Program-made: the position numbers and the translations under genes
Assembly: GCA_041749075.1 (NCBI GenBank)
Contig: JBGTBY010000038.1
Location: forward strand, 1 to 64,000
DNA from: CAMTWZ01 sp041749075
GTDB lineage: Bacteria > Bacteroidota > Rhodothermia > Balneolales > HLUCCA01
Direction of reading: 5' to 3'
DNA: 64,000 nt
Notes under the pieces: generated by a model
The model's database searches: none
What the model saw: only the letters and a program-made list of their open reading frames with translations
What the model was told of the DNA's origin: nothing
Part shown: positions 26,864 through 35,344 of the stretch, piece after piece
How the letters are laid out: each line of letters opens with the position of its first letter
Position numbering within the stretch: position 1 is the first letter of the stretch

Positions 26864-29146
26864 TCATTGTAAAATACGCAGTTTGGCAAATTTGATAACC
26901 AGCTTCTTCTGCCCGTGTTCCGGGAAAAAGACGGTCAGCTTCGCGTCAACGCCATTTCCTTCACGATGGATGATCTTTCCGGCACCGAATGAGTCGTGAT
27001 AAACCTTCGCTCCGGTCACCAATTGATGCATCTCGGCCATGTCATATTCCACATGTACGGCAGGGGTTTTAGGCTTGGAGGGCAACGGCGTACGGGCTTC
27101 GTACTCAACCTTGACCCCGCTTCCTGTCACCTTGAACCGATCCGTTCGCTGCGATATGGTGGCTCCGGTTTCCGTGCGCACCACGCCTTTGTCCACTTCA
27201 TCCAAAAAGCGGGATCTGAGGGCTGTTTTTTCCTCACCATACTTGTATCTGGTGCGGGCATGAGAAAAAAATAATTCTTTTTGAGCACGTGTGATGGCGA
27301 CATAAAATAAGCGGCGTTCTTCTTCCAAGTCCACTTCTTCGCCACCGCGTCCACCGATTGGGAACAGTTCTTCTTCGAGTCCGACCACAAACACAACAGG
27401 AAATTCCAGTCCTTTTGAGGCATGGATACTCATCAGCGTCACCTTCGGAGCATTGTCTTCCATCTGGTCGATATCGCTTACCAACGATACTTCTTGCAAG
27501 AATCCACTCAGGGTCGGGGTTTCATCCGACCGCTCATAATCGGCGATGTAGTTGAGCAATTCCATGACGTTCTGGCGCCGGTCGAGCGATTCTTTCGTGT
27601 TATCCTCGATGAATTGCTTCACATATCCGGTTTTCTCCATCAATGTGCGGGTGGTTTCCACAATGGATGCGGACGCCAATTGCACCTGCGCTTCCTCAAT
27701 CACCCGTTTGAAATCCAAAATTCGAACCTGGGCTGGTTTGTAGACATCCGCCAGCGCATCTTTGTCCGACAATATTTCCCATAAGGTTTTTTCCTGAGCA
27801 CGTGCGGCGGATTTCAGGGTGTCGATCGATTTATCGCCAATCCCGCGAGCCGGCTCATTGATCACCCGCTTCAGTGCTTCCTCATCGGCCGTATTCACCA
27901 ACAGACGCAGATAGGCCACCACATCCTTCACTTCTTTGCGCTGATAGAACGACACGCCGCCGACCAATTGGTATCGGATGTCGGCCTTACGCAAGGCATC
28001 TTCAAACACCCGGCTTTGATAGTTGGTGCGATACAATACCGCGAAATCATGGTTTTGATACCGCTCGCGCAGCTTCAACTGCTGGATGTGCGAGGCCACC
28101 CGCTGCGCTTCCTCACGCTCAGTGAAATTGTCGAGAACGGTAATAGGCTTGCCGATGTCGTTCTCAGTCCACAAGGTCTTATCCAACTGACGCTTGTTCT
28201 GCTTGATGATGCTGTCTGCGCATTTCAGAATCACTTTCGTGCTTCGGTAATTCTGCTCCAATGCGATTTGCGTGGCATCCGGATAATCTTCTTTGAAATT
28301 CAGGATGTTGGAAATGTCCGCTCCACGGAAGGAATAAATGCTTTGGGCATCATCACCGACCACACAAATGTTATGATGCGTGGCCGCAAGCATTTTCGAT
28401 ACTTCATACTGCGCTTTGTTGGTATCCTGATACTCGTCGATGAGGATGAACTTGAACTTCTCCTGATACAATTGAAGCCGTTCCGGGAAATTCTGGAACA
28501 GTTCGATGGGTTTGATGAGCAAATCATCGAAATCCATTGCATTCTGGGCTTTCAGTCGCTCAAGATAACGGGGATACACTTGCGCGGCGATGTCGTCCAT
28601 CGAACTGCTAACAAACTTGTTCGCGTATTCTTCCGGCAAAATCATCTGATTCTTCGCGCCGCTAATGCGGAACCGGATCTGCGAGGGCTTCACTTCCTTC
28701 GAATCGAGTTTGAGTTCCTGAAGGATGCCTTTCACGGCGCGGTCCTGGTCGTCGGTGTCGTAGATCGTGAAATCTTGCGTGTAACCAAGCAAGGGCGCTT
28801 CCACGCGCAAAATGCGGCCGAAAATGGAGTGGAAGGTGCCCATCCACAAGCGTGAAGCTTCCGGACCGATGAGTTTCGTGATCCGTTCCTTCATCTCTTT
28901 GGCGGCCTTGTTTGTGAAGGTCAGCGCCAACACTTGTGAGGCATAGGCCTGATTCGTGGCCAGCAGATGCGCGATGCGGAAGGTGAGAACACGGGTTTTC
29001 CCCGAACCGGCGCCGGCGATGATCAGTAACGGACCCTTACTATGCACCGTGGCGTCGCGTTGCGGTTCGTTCAGCTCGCTCAGAAACGACAATACGCTCG
29101 CCTGATCCCCACGTGGAGGCTCAGGTTGTAGGGAAAACGATTTCAT
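26864..29146 (-). CDS. pcrA: ATP-dependent DNA helicase PcrA/UvrD
   Basis: A 760-residue superfamily 1A 3'-5' helicase of excision and mismatch repair. Motifs: LNEPQRDAT (Q motif), GAGSGKTRVL (Walker A), IDEYQDTNKAQY (motif II), VVGDDAQSIYSFRGAD (motif III), QNYRSTKVIL (motif IV) and VFVVGLEEELFPI with YVAITRAQKEL (V/VI). The C-terminal end (GAKVYHDSFGAGKII onward) is the Tudor-like RNA polymerase-binding domain of PcrA. It lies six bases behind valS. Confidence 0.96.
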   Translation of the reverse strand: MKSFSLQPEPPRGDQASVLSFLSELNEPQRDATVHSKGPLLIIAGAGSGKTRVLTFRIAHLLATNQAYASQVLALTFTNKAAKEMKERITKLIGPEASRLWMGTFHSIFGRILRVEAPLLGYTQDFTIYDTDDQDRAVKGILQELKLDSKEVKPSQIRFRISGAKNQMILPEEYANKFVSSSMDDIAAQVYPRYLERLKAQNAMDFDDLLIKPIELFQNFPERLQLYQEKFKFILIDEYQDTNKAQYEVSKMLAATHHNICVVGDDAQSIYSFRGADISNILNFKEDYPDATQIALEQNYRSTKVILKCADSIIKQNKRQLDKTLWTENDIGKPITVLDNFTEREEAQRVASHIQQLKLRERYQNHDFAVLYRTNYQSRVFEDALRKADIRYQLVGGVSFYQRKEVKDVVAYLRLLVNTADEEALKRVINEPARGIGDKSIDTLKSAARAQEKTLWEILSDKDALADVYKPAQVRILDFKRVIEEAQVQLASASIVETTRTLMEKTGYVKQFIEDNTKESLDRRQNVMELLNYIADYERSDETPTLSGFLQEVSLVSDIDQMEDNAPKVTLMSIHASKGLEFPVVFVVGLEEELFPIGGRGGEEVDLEEERRLFYVAITRAQKELFFSHARTRYKYGEEKTALRSRFLDEVDKGVVRTETGATISQRTDRFKVTGSGVKVEYEARTPLPSKPKTPAVHVEYDMAEMHQLVTGAKVYHDSFGAGKIIHREGNGVDAKLTVFFPEHGQKKLVIKFAKLRILQ

Positions 29147-29152
29147 GAAGAC

Positions 29153-31810
29153 TCAGGAAAGGTCGGCCAGAATCGACCGGAGTTTTTCAATGTTTTGTGA
29201 GGCATCCGCGAGTTTTTGACGCTCGTTGGCCACCACATCGGCAGGTGCGCGATCCACAAAACCGGAATTCAACAATTTGGATTGCACACTTTTCAGGAAT
29301 CCTTCGAGGCGCTGGATCTCGCCGTTGATGCGGGTTTTCTCCGCTTCGGTATCGATCAAGCCATCCAAGGAAACCATCAGTTCCACGTTCCGCACCACGA
29401 CCGACACACTGCCTTTCGGTTTCTCAAGCGAGGTGCCGATTCGAAGGTCCGAGGTTTTTTGCAGCTTGCGGAAAATCCATAAGTCGCGTTCGAGTTCGGT
29501 GGTTTGGGCGTCAGATTCGACGCTCAATCCAATCGCTAGTGGAGCCACGGGAGAGAGGTTTTTCCCGGCACGCACATTACGAAGCGCCGAGATGAGTTCC
29601 TTTTGCAGGACCAACCGCGCCTCGGCGTCGTCCGAAATCCAATCCTCACGAAGTTCCGGCCAGGCCGATATCATGAGGGCTTCGGATGTCGATCGTTCGC
29701 GGATCCGTTGCCAGATGTCTTCCGTGATGAACGGCATCATCGGATGCAGCATCTTCATCAACACCTCGAAAATGCCGAGCGCGCGTTCCACATTCACATC
29801 CGGCTTGTTGATTTCGATGTACCAATCGCAGAAATCATCCCAAACCAAGGAATAGAGGGATTGCAGGGCGTCGGAAATTCGGTAGTCCTCGAAATGCTGA
29901 TTCACTTCTTTCAGGGTTCGCATGATGCGCGAACGCATCCATCGGTCGGCCAAGTTCGATTCATCGAAGTCGAGGGTAGGTGTGTACGTTTTACCCACTT
30001 CCATCTGCATTGTGATAAAACGAAACGCATTCCAAATCTTGTTCGCGAAGTTGCGTCCTTGTTCGACGAGGGCTTCATCAAACAGCAAATCGTTTCCGGC
30101 AGGGGAGGAGAACAGCATTCCGGCCCGTGTACCATCGGCGCCATACTGGGCGATGAGATCCAGCGGATCCGGGGAATTGCCAAGCGATTTCGACATCTTG
30201 CGACGTTGTTTGTCGCGCACGATGCCGGTGTAATACACATTCTTGAACGGAACGCCGCCTCGGAACGCATATCCGGCCATCACCATTCTCGCAACCCAGA
30301 AAAACATGATTTCGGGCGCCGTCACCAGATCATTGGTCGGATAATAATAGCGGATGTCGGCATTGTCTTTGTCCTTGAATCCATCAAACACGCTGATCGG
30401 CCATAACCAAGACGAAAACCACGTATCGAGCACATCATCTTCTTGGCGGATGTCGGCGGATGTCAGTTTTTCGTTGCCGGATTTCGCCCGTGCTTTGTCC
30501 AGCGCTTCTTCAGCCGTCCGACAAATCACATACTCTTGCTCGCCTTCGCCATAGAACCAGGCCGGGATGCGTTGTCCCCACCATAATTGACGCGAAATGC
30601 ACCAATCTTGGATGTTCTCCATCCAATGGCGGTAGGTGTTTTTGAATTTCGGGGGATGGAAACGGATTTCATCACTCATCACCGCTTCCAACGCGGGTTT
30701 GGACAGTTCTTTCGTGTCGAGGAACCATTGTAGCGAGAGGCGGGGTTCGACCACGGCATCGGTCCGTTCCGATACGCTGATATTGGTGGTGTATTCTTCC
30801 ACTCCGGCAATGAACCCGCCGTCTTCGAGGAGTTTCACGATTTCGGTGCGGGCTTTGAAACGATCCAGGCCTACCAAAATCTGTGCGGTTTCATTCAGAC
30901 TTCCATCCGCATTCAGAATATCGATGACCTCGAGGTTGTGCCGCTTTCCGATCTCATAATCGTTCCGGTCGTGCGCGGGAGTCACTTTCAGGGCGCCGGT
31001 TCCGAACTCAGGATCCACGTAATCGTCTTCGATGATGGGGATTTCCCGGTTGATGAGAGGGATGCGGACGGTCTTGCCTTTGAGATGCGCTGTTTTCGGA
31101 TTATCCGGATGAATGGCCACAGCCACATCCGCCATGATGGTTTCCGGACGTTGCGTCGCGATCACCACATCACCCGACCCATCGGTGCAGGCATATCGGA
31201 TGTGGACCATCTTTGCTCGGACTTCTTTGAACAGCACTTCCTCATCCGACAATGCGGTTTTGGCTTCCGGATCCCAGTTGATCATCCGCACGCCGCGGTA
31301 GATGTGTCCGCGTTCGTACAATTCGATGAAGCAATCGATCACCGCATCATATAGGTCCGGCTCCATCGTGAAACGGGTGCGTTCCCAATCACATGACGCA
31401 CCTAATGTCCGCAATTGTTTGAGGATGATACCGCCATGGGTGTCGGTCCAGGCCCAAGCGTGTTTTAGAAACTCATCGCGCGTCAGGTCTCCTTTCTTGA
31501 TGCCATCCTTGCGCAATTTCTGAACCACCTTGGCTTCGGTGGCGATGGAGGCATGGTCGGTTCCCGGCACCCAGCAGGCGTTTTTACCCAACATTCTGGC
31601 GCGACGCACCAACACATCCTGAAGTGTGTTGTTGAGCATATGCCCCATATGAAGCACACCCGTCACGTTCGGTGGCGGGATGAGGACCGTAAATGGCTCT
31701 CGATCGTCGGGCGTGGAATGGAAGAACCCGTTCTGTTCCCAATAGGCGTACCAGCGGGCTTCGACCGATCCGGGCTCGAACTTCTTAGGGATGTCCGACA
31801 CGTTCAGCAT
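29153..31810 (-). CDS. valS: Valyl-tRNA synthetase
   Basis: A class I aminoacyl-tRNA synthetase that charges tRNA-Val. The 885-residue protein has the HIGH-like motif PPPNVTGVLHMGH at about 47-59, an editing CP1 domain, KMSKSLGNSPDP in the catalytic core, an anticodon-binding domain and a C-terminal coiled coil (from about 815, with KTRINGEIQRLEGFLK), all typical of ValS. Its start abuts the rsmB stop with no gap. Confidence 0.97.
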   Translation of the reverse strand: MLNVSDIPKKFEPGSVEARWYAYWEQNGFFHSTPDDREPFTVLIPPPNVTGVLHMGHMLNNTLQDVLVRRARMLGKNACWVPGTDHASIATEAKVVQKLRKDGIKKGDLTRDEFLKHAWAWTDTHGGIILKQLRTLGASCDWERTRFTMEPDLYDAVIDCFIELYERGHIYRGVRMINWDPEAKTALSDEEVLFKEVRAKMVHIRYACTDGSGDVVIATQRPETIMADVAVAIHPDNPKTAHLKGKTVRIPLINREIPIIEDDYVDPEFGTGALKVTPAHDRNDYEIGKRHNLEVIDILNADGSLNETAQILVGLDRFKARTEIVKLLEDGGFIAGVEEYTTNISVSERTDAVVEPRLSLQWFLDTKELSKPALEAVMSDEIRFHPPKFKNTYRHWMENIQDWCISRQLWWGQRIPAWFYGEGEQEYVICRTAEEALDKARAKSGNEKLTSADIRQEDDVLDTWFSSWLWPISVFDGFKDKDNADIRYYYPTNDLVTAPEIMFFWVARMVMAGYAFRGGVPFKNVYYTGIVRDKQRRKMSKSLGNSPDPLDLIAQYGADGTRAGMLFSSPAGNDLLFDEALVEQGRNFANKIWNAFRFITMQMEVGKTYTPTLDFDESNLADRWMRSRIMRTLKEVNQHFEDYRISDALQSLYSLVWDDFCDWYIEINKPDVNVERALGIFEVLMKMLHPMMPFITEDIWQRIRERSTSEALMISAWPELREDWISDDAEARLVLQKELISALRNVRAGKNLSPVAPLAIGLSVESDAQTTELERDLWIFRKLQKTSDLRIGTSLEKPKGSVSVVVRNVELMVSLDGLIDTEAEKTRINGEIQRLEGFLKSVQSKLLNSGFVDRAPADVVANERQKLADASQNIEKLRSILADLS

Positions 31811-33130
31811 TTATACCACCCGTTTGAGCAGTACGCCGAAATGTCCGTCGCAATTGTGTTTGTGAGGCGAGGTCTGATAGGAGAGTCCGTCTTCAGAAAG
31901 GACTTCTTCCGGCAGGAAATCACCCAAATGTTGCAATTCGAAGTTGTTGTATTCTTTTAGGAAGTTCTCGACCTGCTGCATGTTTTCTTCCGGCTCGAGC
32001 GAGCACGTGGTATAAACCAAGCGTCCGCCTTTCGAAACCATGTTCGCGGCCGCATCCAGCAATTCGGCTTGCGTTTTCACGATCTGGTCGAGGTCCTCAG
32101 GTTTGCGTCTCCAACGAAGGTCGGCGCGCTTGCTCAGAACTCCGGTTCCGGTGCACGGAGCGTCGATCAGGACCGCATCCGCCAATTTGAAGCGCTCTTC
32201 GCGGGCGTCGGCACGACGAATTTTCACATTCTCGGCGCCATAGTGCTCGGCGTTTTCTGCGATTTTGGTGATACGCTCGCCATTGATGTCGATGGCCAAA
32301 ATAGTGCCTTCGTTTTTCATCATGCCGCTCATCACGATGGTCTTCGTTCCAGGCGCGGCGCAGATATCATATACCATTTCACCGGGCTGTGGATTGAGAA
32401 TGGCCGGAGCGAAACCCGCCGCGATGTCTTGAACCTGGCAAAGTCCTTTCTCGAACCAACCTTTGGAACGCACATCCGCCAACGTGCTCACTTTGAAATA
32501 ATCGGGCAACCACTCGCTTTCCTCGAACTCGACACCGCTTTTTTCCATGCGAAGACGGAAGTTGGGGGATGCGGTCTTCAAGGTGTTCACTTTCAGGTAA
32601 TAATCCGGGCGACGGTTGTTGGCCTGCATCAACAGAAACGCGTCGCGCTCACCCATGCGGGCCACCCAGCGGGATACCATCCATTCGGGATGGGAAAATG
32701 TCGTGGCGATGAGTTTGGTGCGGTCTTCATGCGCAGGCTTGGGAAGTGTCGCGAGTTCGCGTTGAACTCGACGGAGGATGGCATTGACCACATCACCCGA
32801 TTTTCCACTGATGCGGGTTTTGGCGATTTCCACCGACTCATTGACGGCGGCATAATCCGGAGTGCCATCCATGAACAGAAGATCGTACAAGCCTAAGCGA
32901 AGGATGTTCTTGAAAAACCCTTCCATTTCGGCGATGCCGACCGTGCTGTAATGTTCGATAAGGAAATCGAGGTAGCTGCGGCGGCGCAAAATTCCTTGAA
33001 CGTATTCCTGGGCTTGCTGACGGTCTTGATTCGGCAGTTCGTCAAGCAGTGAGAAATCCAGATAGGCTTTGTCGTCGAAGCGGGATAACATCTGGATGGA
33101 TGCCAGTCGTGCGGTAGGGTGTGTTTCCAA
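31811..33130 (-). CDS. rsmB: 16S rRNA cytosine-C5 methyltransferase RsmB
   Basis: Methylates C967 of 16S rRNA (E. coli numbering). The 439-residue protein has an N-terminal NusB-like RNA-binding domain (about 1-140) and a C-terminal SAM-dependent methyltransferase (about 160-439), with DICAAPGTKT, the motif IV cysteine in DAPCTGTG and the motif VI cysteine in TTCSLEPEEN. The NusB fusion distinguishes RsmB from RsmF. It is first in the rsmB-valS-pcrA run and divergent from atpD. Confidence 0.93.
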   Translation of the reverse strand: METHPTARLASIQMLSRFDDKAYLDFSLLDELPNQDRQQAQEYVQGILRRRSYLDFLIEHYSTVGIAEMEGFFKNILRLGLYDLLFMDGTPDYAAVNESVEIAKTRISGKSGDVVNAILRRVQRELATLPKPAHEDRTKLIATTFSHPEWMVSRWVARMGERDAFLLMQANNRRPDYYLKVNTLKTASPNFRLRMEKSGVEFEESEWLPDYFKVSTLADVRSKGWFEKGLCQVQDIAAGFAPAILNPQPGEMVYDICAAPGTKTIVMSGMMKNEGTILAIDINGERITKIAENAEHYGAENVKIRRADAREERFKLADAVLIDAPCTGTGVLSKRADLRWRRKPEDLDQIVKTQAELLDAAANMVSKGGRLVYTTCSLEPEENMQQVENFLKEYNNFELQHLGDFLPEEVLSEDGLSYQTSPHKHNCDGHFGVLLKRVV

Positions 33131-33198
33131 AATGAAGTCAGGTTCTAAAGGTTCTTAGGCAGTCGGGAAAAGTACGGAGAAATGGCGTGTCATATTCG

Positions 33199-33229
33199 TT
33201 GCTTTTCGCGGTTTTTCTGCCTAATTTTG
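33199..33229 (+). promoter_or_regulatory. Predicted promoter of atpD-atpC
   Basis: TTG at 33199-33201, a 20-base spacer, then TAATTTTG at 33222-33229, an exact match to the Bacteroidota TTG-N20-TAnnTTTG pattern. It lies in the 141-base divergent gap and gives a leader of about 35 bases. Confidence 0.6.
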
Positions 33230-33271
33230 GAAGCTATTTAACCCACGCCAACACGTAACTCGCATCCATAC

Positions 33272-34756
33272 ATGAACAAAGGAACCGTAGCCCAGGTGAT
33301 TGGTCCCGTAGTGGACGTCGACTTTCTCGACTCCGATCTCCCTGCGATACTAAACGCCCTGTACCTGAACAAAGAAGACGGCTCGAAACTCATTCTTGAA
33401 GTCGCACAGCACTTGGGAGAAGGTCGCGTTCGCACCATCGCCATGGACTCCACCGACGGATTGGTTCGTGGCATGGAAGTGACCGATGCCGGTTCGCCAA
33501 TCTCAATGCCAGTAGGGGATGATGTCCGTGGACGTTTGTTCAACATCGTTGGCGATGCGATCGACGGGATCAAAGAACCCAAAGGCGACCGTCGTTATCC
33601 GATCCACCGTCCGGCTCCTGCATTCACTGAATTGTCTTCCGCCACGGAAATGTTTGAAACGGGCATTAAGGTCATCGATCTTCTTTGTCCGTATGCCAAA
33701 GGTGGAAAAATCGGTTTGTTCGGTGGTGCCGGTGTAGGCAAAACTGTTTTGATTCAGGAATTGATCAACAACATCGCCAAGCAGCACGGTGGACTTTCCG
33801 TGTTCGCTGGTGTAGGTGAGCGTACCCGTGAAGGAAACGACTTGCTTCGCGAGTTCATTGAATCCGGCGTTATCAACTACGGCGAGGAGTTCAAACACGC
33901 TTATGAAGAGACCGGCGAATGGGATCTGAGCAAAGTGGATCCTGAGGCGCTCAAAACCTCGCAAGCCACATTGGTGTTCGGTCAGATGAACGAACCACCA
34001 GGTGCCCGTGCACGTGTGGCTCTTTCCGGACTCACCATGGCCGAGTACTTCCGTAATGAAGTCTCCCGCGACATTCTGTTTTTCGTAGATAACATCTTCC
34101 GGTTCACCCAAGCGGGTTCGGAAGTATCGGCTCTCTTGGGTCGGATGCCATCTGCCGTAGGGTACCAGCCTACCTTGGCCTCTGAAATGGGTGATTTGCA
34201 GGAACGCATCACCTCCACCAAAAGCGGATCGATCACCTCTGTTCAGGCCATTTACGTGCCTGCGGATGACTTGACCGATCCGGCTCCGGCCACCACCTTC
34301 TCCCACTTGGATGCCACCACGGTATTGTCGCGTCAGATTTCGGCCTTGGGCATCTACCCGGCTGTGGATCCGCTTGATTCGACATCCCGCATCTTGGATC
34401 CGATCGTCTTGGGCGACGGACACTACAATACCGCTCAGCGCGTGAAAAACCTGCTTCAGCGTTACAAAGATCTTCAAGACATCATCGCCATCCTGGGTAT
34501 GGACGAGCTTTCCGAAGAAGACAAACTCACCGTATCGCGTGCGCGTCGTGTGCAGCGTTTCTTGAGTCAGCCGTTCTTCGTGGCTGAGCAGTTCACCGGA
34601 TCAAAAGGCAAATACGTGAAAGTGGAAGACACCATCAAAGGCTTCGACCGCATCGTGGCTGGAGAACTCGATCACCTGCCTGAGTCGGCGTTCTACATGG
34701 TGGGCACCATTGAGGAAGCCATCGAAAAAGGACAGAAATTGCTGGCTGAGGGCTGA
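33272..34756 (+). CDS. atpD: ATP synthase F1 subunit beta
   Basis: The catalytic subunit of F1Fo ATP synthase, 494 residues. Walker A GGAGVGKT is at about 151-158, the catalytic region GERTREGNDL follows, as do ALSGLTMAEYFR and the DELSEED loop near 410. No shorter start fits better than ATG 33272 (MNKGTVAQVIGPVVDVDF). It is two bases from atpC, forming the isolated atpDC pair known from Bacteroidota and Chlorobi. Its last 115 codons are duplicated at 46443-46790. Confidence 0.98.
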   Translation: MNKGTVAQVIGPVVDVDFLDSDLPAILNALYLNKEDGSKLILEVAQHLGEGRVRTIAMDSTDGLVRGMEVTDAGSPISMPVGDDVRGRLFNIVGDAIDGIKEPKGDRRYPIHRPAPAFTELSSATEMFETGIKVIDLLCPYAKGGKIGLFGGAGVGKTVLIQELINNIAKQHGGLSVFAGVGERTREGNDLLREFIESGVINYGEEFKHAYEETGEWDLSKVDPEALKTSQATLVFGQMNEPPGARARVALSGLTMAEYFRNEVSRDILFFVDNIFRFTQAGSEVSALLGRMPSAVGYQPTLASEMGDLQERITSTKSGSITSVQAIYVPADDLTDPAPATTFSHLDATTVLSRQISALGIYPAVDPLDSTSRILDPIVLGDGHYNTAQRVKNLLQRYKDLQDIIAILGMDELSEEDKLTVSRARRVQRFLSQPFFVAEQFTGSKGKYVKVEDTIKGFDRIVAGELDHLPESAFYMVGTIEEAIEKGQKLLAEG

Positions 34757-35210
34757 TCATGGCCGTACCGTTCCAAGCTCAGGTTCTCACTCCGAACGGA
34801 CCCGTCTACCGAGGTAAGGTGACGGGCATCCGTGTGCCGGGCTCTGAAGGCAGTTTCGAAATCCTCTACAACCACGCTCCGCTGATGTCGGCGTTGGAAG
34901 CCGGTGTGATCCGGGTGACCGATGCCGAACTCGGCGCGCAGTTCTATGCCGTGAGTGGCGGTTTCATTGAGGTGAAAGCGAACGATGTGGTTGTTCTTGC
35001 TGAAGCGGCCGAATCCAGCGGTAAAATCGATGTCGCCCGTGCCGAAGCGGCCATGAACCGTGCGAAAGAACGCCTTGCGAACCGCTCTGCGGATGTGGAC
35101 CATGTCCGCGCCGAAGCGGCTCTGAAGCGGGCGTTGAATCGGTTGTCAGTGGCCGGCGCGCGGTAAAAAGATTTTTTACTGGGAGGTTAAGAGAGGTTAA
35201 GTGGGTTCGT
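34409..35210 (+). repeat. Left direct repeat: atpD 3' end, atpC and trailer
   Basis: From TTGGGCGACGG at 34409 this stretch is collinear with 46443-47240, offset by exactly 12,034 bases through both genes. By eye I count 15 differences in the 348 bases of atpD (all synonymous) and 22 in the 408 bases of atpC (four amino-acid changes). Homology fades about 45 bases after the atpC stop. Confidence 0.93.
34759..35166 (+). CDS. atpC: ATP synthase F1 subunit epsilon (copy 1)
   Basis: A 135-residue epsilon subunit that couples rotation to the catalytic head and can inhibit ATP hydrolysis. It has an N-terminal beta-sandwich (PFQAQVLTPNGPVYRGKV, ILYNHAPLMSALEAG) and a C-terminal helical hairpin rich in Ala, Arg and Glu (ARAEAAMNRAKERLANRSAD). 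It follows atpD by two bases. A near-identical second copy lies at 46793-47200. Confidence 0.95.
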   Translation: MAVPFQAQVLTPNGPVYRGKVTGIRVPGSEGSFEILYNHAPLMSALEAGVIRVTDAELGAQFYAVSGGFIEVKANDVVVLAEAAESSGKIDVARAEAAMNRAKERLANRSADVDHVRAEAALKRALNRLSVAGAR

Positions 35211-35226
35211 AACGAAAACTTAACCT
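35194..35226 (+). terminator. Inverted repeat after atpC, possible terminator
   Basis: Arms AGGTTAAGT (35194-35202) and ACTTAACCT (35218-35226) pair perfectly around a 15-base loop. No T-run follows. In the right-hand copy the second arm is missing, so the structure is not conserved in the duplicate. Confidence 0.4.
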
Positions 35227-35281
35227 TGACTCTTAGTCGTGTTTTGGGTAAGGTGTGAGTAACCAGACTCCCTACAATCCA

Positions 35282-35344
35282 ATGCGTACTTCTAAAATTT
35301 TCTCCCTCTTACTTTTGTTAGCTATAAATGGGGGGGGGGCTTAG
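35282..35344 (+). other. Signal-peptide leader of the RHS gene, out of frame
   Basis: ATG 35282 begins a typical secretion signal (MRTSKIFSLLLLLAIN), runs into the G-tract and stops at TAG 35342-35344. Removing one G makes the same frame continue as GGGLSAQIIDNVYN into the RHS protein, with a good cleavage site after LSA. This is therefore very probably the true 5' end of the RHS gene, separated from it by one base. Confidence 0.8.

Noticed and set aside
27968..28855. 295-codon plus-strand frame inside pcrA
   Set aside because: Antisense shadow of a conserved helicase gene; sequence is low in recognisable motifs and has no start signal.
32069..32896. 275-codon plus-strand frame inside rsmB
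   Set aside because: Antisense shadow; rsmB is clearly the real gene.
33503..34477. 324-codon open frame on the minus strand inside atpD
   Set aside because: It is fully antisense to a highly conserved gene, has no recognisable domain, and arises from the codon bias of atpD.
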